Part shown: positions 53,556 through 64,000 of the stretch, piece by piece
Layout: every line of letters starts with the position of its first letter
How positions within the stretch are numbered: position 1 is the stretch's first letter
Source: Sapria himalayana
Taxonomy: Eukaryota > Streptophyta > Magnoliopsida > Malpighiales > Rafflesiaceae
Direction: 5' to 3'
Length of the DNA stretch: 64,000 nt
NCBI GenBank assembly: GCA_029783825.1
Contig: JAREIK010000771.1
Span: forward strand, 80,373 to 144,372
Position numbers and translations under genes: made by a program
The notes under the pieces: model-generated
The model's database searches: none
Told to the model about the DNA's origin: nothing
What the model saw: only the letters and a program-made list of their open reading frames with translations

Positions 53556-56066
53556 ATATAAAGTTAAATCAGTAAACTCCTAAACCCCGTAATGCCTAAA
53601 TACATAAACCATTAAACCGCTAAACACTACTTAATAATTAATAAATATATATATTTTGCTATTTATTATATTTTTTAATATTCATTTTAATTATTTATTA
53701 GTGTATTTATTTAGAAATATTTATTACAAAATAAATTATGAGTGGGACAAATATAATTTAAATAATATATTATTTATCTAATAAAAATATATGCTTATAA
53801 AAGAAGTATAAATTTAAAATTTAAAAATTTTTACGAAGTAATATAAGTTACTTTAATTTTGAATAAATTTGGGTTTTGTAAATATTTTTAATTAATATCT
53901 ATCTTAATATTAAGAGTTTATAAATTTAATTTTTGATCATTATTATAATATCTATCAATAAAATTATTTATATTAAATTTATATGGTATATAATTATTAA
54001 TATTATTATAACAAAACATTGTATTAAAATTTAAAAAATTTTAAATATTATTATATTTTCAAATGTTATAAAAATGAAAATGTTAAAAAATTATAAATTT
54101 TTTTTTGTTATTTTATTTTTTTAAATAAAACCTTTAAACTACTAAAAGCCTAAAAATATACATCGCTAAACTCTTAACGACAAAACCTCTAAATACTTAA
54201 ATCATTAAACTGGTATACATTAATAATAAATCATAAATCTCATTTTAAATTTTATTCTGTATAATTTTAAATTTTTATTTTAATTATTTATCAATTTATT
54301 TTATAGAAATATTAATTACAAAATAAATTATTAGTGAACAGATCTAATTTAAATTAAACTAGTATCCCTAAATAATAAATATTAAATCTCATATTTTTTT
54401 CATTATAAATTTAAATATTTATTTTAATTTTTTATTTTTAATATATATATAAATATTAATTTTAAAAATAAATTGAGTTTGAAAAATATAATTTATATAA
54501 ATTATTTTTCATCAAAAAATTATTGATAAACTTTTTAAAAGAAAAAAAAAATTCAAAACAAAAAATTATAATATAGTAATATATTTTGCTTTTATTCTGA
54601 ATCATTTTAGGTTTTGTAATTATATTTTAAATGATATCTATCTTATTAATAATAGATTCTTAATTTATTTTTTGATCTTTATTAGAATATTTATCAATAA
54701 AATTATTTATATTGAATTTATATGATATATAAATATAAAGATTATTATAACTAAATATTGTATTCACATTTAAAAAAATTTAAAAATTATTATATTTTCT
54801 AAGGTTATAACCTTTGAAAATATCAAAAAATAATAAAGATAAAATATTTATTATTTTATTTTTTTAATAAAACCTATAAACCACTAAATGCATACACAGT
54901 TAAATCAGTAAACTATTAAACCTCATAATGCCTAAATACATAAACCATTAAACAAATATATACTTCTTAATAATTAATAAATCTAATTTTTATTTCTATT
55001 TATTATAATTTTAAATATTCATTTTAATTATTTATTAGATTATATATATATATATATTTATTACAAATTAAATTATGAGAGCGATATATATATTTTAATT
55101 AATTTATTTTTAATCAAAAAAAATATATGCTTATAAAAGAAGTATAAATTTAAAAATTAAAAATTATTATCCAGTAATATATTTTACTTTAATTTTGAAT
55201 CAATTTGGGATTTGTAATTATTTTTTAATTAATATCAATCTTTTTATTAATAGTTTATTAATTTAGATTTTGATCATCATTATATTATCTACAATAAAAT
55301 TATTTATATTGAATTTATATGATATATAATTATTAATATTATTATAACTAAATATTGTATTCACATTTCAAAAAATTTTAAATATTATTATATTTTCAGA
55401 GGTTATAACCTATGAAAATGATAAAAATTTACAAATTTTTTTTTGTTATTTTATTATTTAAATAAAACCTATAAACCACTAAATGCCTAAAAACATAAAT
55501 TGCTAAACATCTAAATGACAAAACCTATAAATACTTAAACTATTAAATTGGTGTACATTAATAAAAAATCAGAAATCTCAATTTAATTTTTATTAAGTAT
55601 AATTTTAAATTTTTATTTTAATTATTTATCAGTTTATTTTAATAGAAGTATTAATTACAAAATAAATTATTAGTGAGACATATCTAATTTAAATAATTTA
55701 TTTTTCTTTAAAAAAAAATATATCCTTATAAAAAGAGAAAATTTTAAAAACAAAAATTTATTATTTAGTAATATATTTTATATTTATTTTGAATCATTTC
55801 AGATTTTGCAATTATATTTTAATTTATTTAATTGTTATTAAAAATAGTTTATTAATATTTTATTGATCATTATAATAATATCTATTAATAAAATTATTTA
55901 TATTGAGTTTATATTATATATAATAATTAAGATTATTATTACTGAATATTATATTCACATTTAAAAAAATTTAAAATTATTATATTTTCAATGGTTATAA
56001 CCTTCAAAAATTAAAAAAAATCAAAAAATTAAATTTTTTATTTTTTCATTCTTTAAATAAAAACTA

Positions 56067-56146
56067 TAAATCACTTAAGGCCTAAACACTTAAATCACTA
56101 AACTCCAAAATGCCTAAATACTTAAACCATTAAACTAGTATATCCT
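56067..56146 (+). repeat. Period-8 telomere-like block, type E example (10 units)
   Basis: Ten exact 8-bp units ending TATATCCT, followed by GAATAATAAATAATAA. The same register is found in the other E monomers, for example 10,450 and 43,470. Confidence 0.9.
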
Positions 56147-57379
56147 GAATAATAAATAATAACTCTCTATTTTATTTGTATTCATTATAGTTTTAAATAA
56201 TCATTTTAATTATTTATTAGTTTATTTTACATAGAATTATAAATTAAAAATAAATTATAAGGAATACAAATATAATTTAAATAATTTACTTTTAATAACA
56301 AAAAATATAAACTTATAAAAAGAAGCAAAACATTAAAGAATTATTATTTCGTAATATATTTTACGTTGATTTTGAATAAATTTACGTTTTGCAAATATAT
56401 TTAAAATAATATCTATCTAATTAATAATAGTTTATTAATTTATTTTTTGATCATTAATATAATATATTTTAATATAATATTTATATTGAATTTACATGTT
56501 ATATTATATTAAGATTATAATAACTAAATATAGTATTCCCATATAAAAAAAATTTAAAAATTGTTATATTTTAAAAGTTTATAACCTTCAAAAATGAGAA
56601 AAAGTAACAAAAATAAATTTTTTGTTATATCATTGTTTAAATAAAACTTATAAACCATTAAATAAAAAATACATAAAAAATCTAAACTGCTAAACCCCGA
56701 AGCCCCTAAATACTTAAACCTTTAAACTCATAAACTTTTAATATAATTGAAATAATTTATAGAAATATTAATTACAAAATAAATTATGAGTGATACAAAT
56801 ATAATTTAAATAATATATTTTTCATAAAAAAAACATATAAGCTTATAAAATGATGGAAAAACTAATAAAAATTATTATTTAGTAATAAATTTTACGTGGA
56901 TTTTGAATAATTTTAGGTTTTGCAATTATATTTTAATTTATATCCATCATAATAATAATACCATATTAATTTATTTTTTGATTATTGAAATCATATATAT
57001 CAATAAAATTGTTTATATTTAGTTTATATTATATATAATTATAATGATTATTATTACTAAATATTGTATTCATAGTTTTAAAATTTTTTAAAATTATTAA
57101 ATTGTCAAATGTTATAACCTTTAAAAATGTGAAAAAATATCAAAAAAAAATTTTTATTATTTCATTGTTGAAACAAAACCAATAAACCACTAAATGCCTA
57201 AAAATATAAATCGCTAAAGTCCTAAATGACAATACCTCTAAATACTTAAAATATTAAACTTATATACTATAATAAATCTCATTTAATTTTTTTTAAATAT
57301 AATTTTATATATTTTTCTTAATTATTTATCAGTTTATTTTTATTGAAATAATAATTACAAAATAAATTATTAGTGAGAC

Positions 57380-60300
57380 AGATATAATTTAAATTAATCT
57401 GGTATACCCTAAATAATAAATAATAAATCTAATTTTTTCATTATAAATTTAAATATTCATTATAATTATTTATTTGTTTATTTTTATATAAATATTAATT
57501 AAAAAATAAATTATGAGTTAGACAAATTTAATTTATATAAATTATTTTTCATCAAAAAAATATAGATAAACTTATTAAAATATAAAAAAATAAAAAATAA
57601 AAAATTATATAGTAATATAATTTGTTTTACTTCTGAATCATTATAGATTTTGTAATTATATTTTAATTGATATCTATCTTATTAATAATAGATTATTAAT
57701 TTAATTTTTGATCATTATTAGAATATTTATCAATAATATTGTTTATATTGAATTTATAAGATATATAAATATAATGATTATTATAACTAAATATTGAATT
57801 CACTTATGAAAAAAAATTAAAAATTATTATATTTTCAAAGGTCATAACCTTTGAAAATATAAAAAAATAATAAAAATAAATATTTTGTTATTTTAATTTT
57901 TAATAAAACCTATAAACTACTAAATGCATACACAGTTAAATCAGTAAACTCCTAAAGCCCGTAATGCCTAAATACATAAACCTTTAAACCGCTATATACT
58001 ACTTAATAATTAAGATCTCTAATTTTTATTTCAATTTATTATATTTTTAAATATTCATTTTAATTATTTATTAGTTTATTTTGATATAAATTTTTTTTAC
58101 AAAATAAATTATGAATGCGACATATATAATTTAAATAATTTATTTTTAATAAAAGAATATATACGCTTATAAAAGAAGTAGAAATTTAAAAATTAAAAAT
58201 TATTATCCAATAATATTTTTTACTTTAATTTTGAATCAATTTGGGTTTTGTAAATATTTTTTAATTAATATCTATCTTATTATTAATAGTTTATTAATTT
58301 AATTTTTGATCATTATTATAATATCTATCAATAAAATTGTTTATATTTAATTTATATGATATATAATTATTAAAATTATTATAACTAAATATTGTATTCA
58401 CATTTCAATAAATTTTAAATATTATTATATTTTCAAAGGTTATAACCTATGAAAATGACAAAAAATTACAAAATTTTGTTAGTTAATTTATTGTTTAAAT
58501 AAAACCTATAAACCACTTAATTCCTAAAAACTCGAATCACTAAACACCTATACGACAAAGCCTCTAAATACATAAACTATTAAATTGGAATACATTAATA
58601 ATAAATCATAAATCTCCTTTTAATTTTTATTCAGTATAATTTTAAATTTTTATTTTAATTATTTATCAGTTAATTTTTATAGAAATATTAATTACAAAAT
58701 AAATTATTAGTGAGACAGATATAATTTAAATTAAACTGGTAATATCCTAAATAATAAATAATAAATCTCATTTTTTTAATTATAATTTTATATATTCTTT
58801 TTTATTATTATTTGTTTATTTTTATATAAATATTAATTAAAATATAAATTATAAGTTAGTCAAATATAATTTATGAAAATTATTTTTAATCAAAAAAATT
58901 ATATAAACTTTTTAAAATAAAAAAAAATTACAAAACAAATAATTATTATATAGTAATAAAGTTTGCTTTGCTTATGAATCATTTTATGTTTTGTAATTAT
59001 ATTTTAATTGATATCTATCTTATTAATAATAGATTATTAATTTATTTTTTGATCATTATTAGAATATTTATCACTAAAATTGTTTATATTAAATATATAT
59101 GATATATAAATATAATGATTATTATAACTAAATATTGAATTCGCTTTTGAAAAAAAATTAAAAATTATTATATTTTCAAAGGTTATAACCTTTGAAATAT
59201 CAAAAAAAAATAAATTTTTTGTTATTTTATTTTTAAAATAAAACTTATAAACCACTAAATGCATACACAGTTATATCAGTAAACTTCTAAACCCCGTAAT
59301 GCCTAAATACATAAACCATTAAACTGCTATATACTAATTAATAATTAATAAATTGAATTTTTATTTAAATTTATTATAATTTTAAATATTCATTTTAATT
59401 ATTTATTAGTTTATTTTTATAGAAATTTTTATTACAAAATAAATTATGAGTGCGACACATATAATTTAAATAATTTATTTTTAATCAAAAAATATATATA
59501 CTTTTTTAGAAGAAGCATAAATGAAGTAGTATTAAAAATTAAAAATTATTATCAAATATTATATTTTACTTTAATTTTGAATCAATTTGAGTTTTGTAAA
59601 TATTTTTTAATTAATATCAATCTTATTATAAATAGTCTATTAATTTAATTTTTGATCATTATTATAATATCTATCAATAAAATTGTTTATATTTAATTTA
59701 TATGATATATTATTATAACTTATTATTGTATTCAAATTTAAAAAAATTTTAAATATTATTAAATTTTCAAAGGCTATAACATTTGAAAATGACAAAAAAT
59801 TGCAATTTTTTTTGTAATTTTATTGTTTAAAGAAAACCTATAAATCACTAAATGCCTAAAAACATAGATCACTAAACTTCTAAATGACAAAACATGAAAA
59901 TACTTAAACCATTAAACTAATATACATTAATAATAAATCATAAATCTCATTTTAATTTTTATTTAGTATAATTTTAAATTTTTATTTTAATTATTTATAC
60001 GTTTATTTTTTTAGAAATATTAATTACAAAATAAATTATTAGTGAGACAGATATAATTTAAATTAAACTGGTATACCTTAAATAATAAATAATAAATCTC
60101 ATTTTTTTTCATTATAATTTTAGATATTCTTTTTAATTATTTATTTGCTTATTTTTATATAAATAATAATTAAAAAATAATTAATGAGTTAGAAAAATAT
60201 ATTTTATGTAAATTATTTTTAATCAAAAAAATATAGATAAACTTTTTAAAATAAAAAAAATTCAAAATAAAAAATTATTATATAATAATATATTTTGCTT

Positions 60301-62000
60301 TGCTGATGAATCATTTTATGTTTTGTAATTATATTTTAATTGATATCTATCTTATTAATAATAGATTATTAATTTATTTTTTGATCATTATTAGAATATT
60401 TTTCAATAATATTGTTTATATTGAATTTATAAGATATACAAATATAATGATTATTATAACTAAATGTTGAATTCACATTTGAAAAAAATTTTAAAATTAT
60501 TATATTTTCTAAGGTTATAACATTTGAAAATATCAAAAAATAATAAAAATAAATGTTTTGTTTTTTTATTTTTTAAATAAAACCTATGAAGCACTAAATG
60601 CATGCACAATTAAATCAGTAAACACCTAAACCCCGTAATACCTAAATACAAAAACCATTAAACTACAATATAATACATAATAATTAATAAATCTAATTTT
60701 AATTTCTATTTATTATCGTTTATATATTCATTTTAATTATTTATTAGTTTATTTTTATAGAAATACTTTTTTATAAAATAAATTATGAGTGCTACAAATA
60801 TAATTAAAATAATTTATTTTTAATCAAAAAATATATATACGCTTATAAAAGTAGAAAAATTTAAAAATTAAAAATTATTATATAGTAATATATTTTACTT
60901 TAAGTTAGAATCAATTTGGTTTTTGTAAATATTTTTTAATTAATATCTATCTTATTATTAATAGTTTATTAATTTACTTTTTGATCATTATTATAATATC
61001 TATCAATAAAATTATTTATATTGAATTTATATAATATATAATTATTAATATTATTATAACTAGATATTATACACATTTCAAAAAATTTTAAATATTATTA
61101 TATTTTCAAAGGTACCTATAAAAATGACAAAAAATTACAAATTTTTTTTTGTTATTTTATTGATTAAATAAAACCAATAAAGCATTAAATGCCTAAAAAC
61201 CTAAAATGCTAAACTCCTTAAAGACAAAACCTTTAAATACTTAAACCATTAAACTAGCATAAATTAATAATAAATCATAAATATCATTTTAATTTTTATT
61301 CAGTATACTTTTAATTTTTTTTTAATTAATTTTTAGTTTATTTTTATAGAAAAATTAATTACAAAATAAATTATTAGTGAGATAGATCTAATTTAAATTA
61401 GACGTGTATCCCCTAAATAATAAATAATAAATCTCATTATTTTAATTATAATTTTATATATTCATTTTAATTATTTTTTTGTTTATTTTTATATAAATAT
61501 TAATTACAAAATAATTTATGAGTTATGCAAATATAATTTATGTAATTTATTTTTTATCAAAAAATTATAGTTAAAGTTTTTAAAAGAAAAAAAAATTTCA
61601 AAACAAAAAATTATTATATAGTAATATATTTTGCTTTGCTTCTGAATCATTTTAGGTTTTGTAATTATATTTTAATTGATATCTATATTAGTAATAATAG
61701 ATTATTAATTTATTTTTTGATCATTTTTAGAATATTAATCATTAAAATTGTATATATTGAATTTATATGATATAGAAATATAATGATATTTATAACTAAA
61801 TATTGAATTCACTTTTGAAAAAAATTTAAAAATTATTATATTTTCAAATGTTATAACCTTTGAAAATATCAAAAAATAATATTATTTTATTTTTTAAATA
61901 CACGTATAAACTACTAAATGCATACACAATTAAATAAGTATACTTCTAAAGCCAGTAATACCTAAATACATAAACCATTAAACCACTATATAAGACATAA
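57380..62000 (+). repeat. Tandem 1.33-kb HOR (B-C-D), about 3.5 copies
   Basis: The D signature occurs at about 57,936, 59,270, 60,609 and 61,930 (spacings 1,334, 1,339, 1,321). The C truncation occurs at about 57,390, 58,730, 60,060 and 61,390. Each unit is two full monomers plus a truncated one of about 150 bp. Single B-C-D units also occur at 2,200-2,900, 8,705-9,500 and 54,130-54,950. Confidence 0.88.
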
Positions 62001-62399
62001 TAATTAATAAATCTAATTTTCATTTCTATTTATTATAATTTTAAATATTCATTTAATTATTTATTAGTTTATTTTTATAGAAATATTTATTACAAAATAA
62101 ATTATGAGTAAGACAAATATAATTTAAATAATTTATTTTTAATCAAAAAATATATATACGCTTATAAAAGAAGTAAAATTTAAAAATTTAAAATTATTAT
62201 TCAGTAATATATTTTACTTTAATTTTGAATAAATTTGGGTTTTGTAAATATTTTTAATTTATATCTATCTTATTATTAATTGTTTATTAATTTAATTTTT
62301 GATCATTATTATAATAACTATCAATAAAATAATTTATATTGAATTTATATGATGTTTGATTATTAATAATATTATAACTAAATATTGTATTCACATTTC

Positions 62400-62435
62400 A
62401 GAAAATTTTAAATCTCAAAACCATTAAACTGGTAT
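62400..62435 (+). repeat. Rare deletion junction, third copy
   Basis: Same join as 9,900-9,935 (TTTTAAATCTCAAAACC then ATTAAACTGGTATAC). Upstream C and D, and downstream E and A, also agree, at an offset of about 52.5 kb. Confidence 0.82.
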
Positions 62436-64000
62436 ACATTAATAATAAATCATAAATCTCAATTTAATTTTTATTCAGTATAATTTTAAATTTTTATTTT
62501 AATTATTTATCAGTTTATTTTTATAGAAATCTTAATTACAAATTGAATTATTAGTGAGTCAGATATAATTTAAAAAATTTATATTTTATCAAAAGAAAAT
62601 ATAAGCTGATAAAAAAGGCACAATTTTAAAAACAAAATTTTATTATTTAGTAAAATATTTTATTTTGATTTTGTATCATTTTAGATTTTGCATTTATATT
62701 TTAATTTATATCATTCTTTTTAATAATAGTTTATTAATTAATTATTGATCATTATTATAATATCTATTAATAAAATTATCTATATTGCGTTTACATTATA
62801 TATAATTATTATGATTATTATAACTAAATATTATATTCAGAATTAAAAAAAATTAAAAATTATTATATTTTCAAAGGTTATAACCTTCAAAAATAATAAA
62901 AAACAAAAAATTAAATTTTTTGTTTTTTCATTCTTTAAATAAAAACTTTTAATCACTAAAGGCATAAACACTTAAATCACTAAACCCCAAAACACCTAAA
63001 AACATAAACAATTAAAACTGTATATCCTGAATAATAAATAAAAAATATCACTTTTATTTGTATTCATTATAATTTTAAATATTCATTTTAATTATTTTTT
63101 AGTTTATTTTTATAGAATTATAAATTACAAAATATATTATGAGGAAGACAAATATAATTTAAATAATATACTTTTAAGAACAAAAAATATAAACTTATAA
63201 AAAGAAGCAAACATCAAAAACATTATTATTTAGTAATTTATTTTACTTTGATTTTGAATAAATTTAAGTTTTGCAAATATATTTTTAATAATATCTATCT
63301 TATCTATAATAGTTTATTAATTTATTTTTTGATCATTAATATAATATCTATCAATATAATTGTTTATATTGAATTTATATGATATATAGTTATTAATATT
63401 ATCAAAACTTAATATAGTATTCACATTTAAAAAAAATTTTAAAATTATTATATTTTAAAATGTTATAACCTTAAAAAATATGAAAAAATAACAAAAAATA
63501 ATTTTTTTGTTATATCATTGTTTAAATAAAACTTATGAACCAATAAATACCTAAACACATAAATCTTTAAACACCTAAACCTAGATGCCCCTTAATACTT
63601 AAACCTTTAAACACGTAAACCTTAAATATAATTTAAATAATTTATTTAAATATTAATTACAAAATAAATTATGAGGGATAAAATTTAATTTAAATAATTT
63701 ATTTTTTATCAAAATAAATTTTATTATCTCATAAAATGAGGCAAAACTAAAAAACAAAAATTATTATTTAGTAATAAATTTGCTTTGATTTTTAATCATT
63801 TTAGTTTTTTTAATTAAATTTAAATTTATATCTATCATATTAATAATAGTTTATTAATTTATTTTTTAATAATTGATATAATATCTATCAATAAAATTGT
63901 TTATATTTAGTTTATATTATATAATGTTATAATAATTATTATTACTAAATACTGTATTCACATTTTTAAAAAATTTTAAAATTATTATATTTTCCAAGGT

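Larger units (their letters stand above)
53556..64000 (+). repeat. Satellite block, right end of window
   Basis: Order of types: D 53,548, B 54,130, C 54,350, D 54,880, B 55,470, E 56,067, A 56,650, B 57,180, C 57,390, D 57,910, B 58,510, C 58,730, D 59,250, B 59,840, C 60,060, D 60,590, B 61,170, C 61,390, D 61,905, a short junction 62,405, E 62,950, A 63,540. The array runs off the window at 64,000 inside the palindrome region of the next monomer. No gene is visible. Confidence 0.95.

Noticed and set aside
53171..53557. Openings at 53,171-53,371 (+) and 53,360-53,557 (-)
   Set aside because: Upstream non-coding and subterminal region of the transposon, running into a TA repeat or the terminal repeat.
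1..64000. Organelle DNA, or an AT-rich protist chromosome
   Set aside because: No organelle gene, tRNA or rRNA is visible, and plant-type hAT elements with 8-bp target duplications are embedded. A plant nuclear satellite fits better.

Overview
This window looks like nuclear heterochromatin of a flowering plant. About 52-53 kb of the 64 kb is one extremely AT-rich satellite DNA family with no credible genes. The plant assignment rests on two hAT transposons with a BED-finger, RICESLEEPER-like transposase and on degenerate CCCTAAA-like tracts; I cannot name the species. The short ORFs inside the satellite are chance openings in AT-rich DNA.

Satellite structure. The monomer is usually about 590-600 bp. 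It contains, in + orientation: a block of about ten in-register 8-bp units (consensus near TAAACYMC, about 80-90 bp); usually two copies of the 7-mer AATAAAT; about 430 bp of AT-rich core; a 28-bp palindrome centred on TTATAA; and an AACAAAAA/TTTTTGTT hairpin just before the next 8-bp block. Monomers fall into types recognisable in the 8-bp block. I label them by one signature each. A: TCGTAAACC then a shortened monomer. B: GACAAAACCTC, usually ending TATACATTAATAA. B': CTAAATAATCAAACC. C: a truncated piece joining TAATTTAAAT to TTAAACTGG. D: GCATACACAGTTAAATC. E: TATATCCTGAATAATA. F: AATCAATAACTTC. G: CCCCTATATAGATAA. I: CTTACTTACTTAAAT. H0: AATCTCTAGACTCC. H1: AACCACAAAAAAC. The types recur in fixed orders (for example E-A-F-G, I-B'-H0-H1, B-C-D), so the array has higher-order repeat (HOR) structure of several kinds.

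Layout. 1-17,926: satellite, + orientation. 17,927-~20,150: truncated hAT. ~20,151-25,282: satellite, inverted. 25,283-27,763: low-copy 2.5-kb insert. 27,764-29,275: satellite, inverted. 29,276-32,803: satellite, +. 32,804-33,380: small unclassified insertion. 33,381-36,828: satellite, +. 36,829-39,297: second copy of the 2.5-kb insert in opposite orientation. 39,298-49,853: satellite, +. 49,854-53,547: structurally complete hAT element with terminal inverted repeats and an 8-bp target duplication, carrying a dead transposase gene. 53,548-64,000: satellite, +.

History readable from the sequence. A block of about 7.2 kb (satellite plus the 2.5-kb insert) exists as an inverted duplication (22,030-29,275 and 35,305-42,500) around a 6-kb spacer. 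The left hAT is cut exactly where the satellite flips orientation. Both hAT copies sit at the same position of a satellite monomer, which suggests one insertion later copied with the array. A 1.33-kb HOR (B-C-D) is tandemly repeated at 57,380-62,000. No functional protein-coding gene, tRNA, rRNA or CRISPR array was found. A centromeric or pericentromeric location is plausible but is inference.
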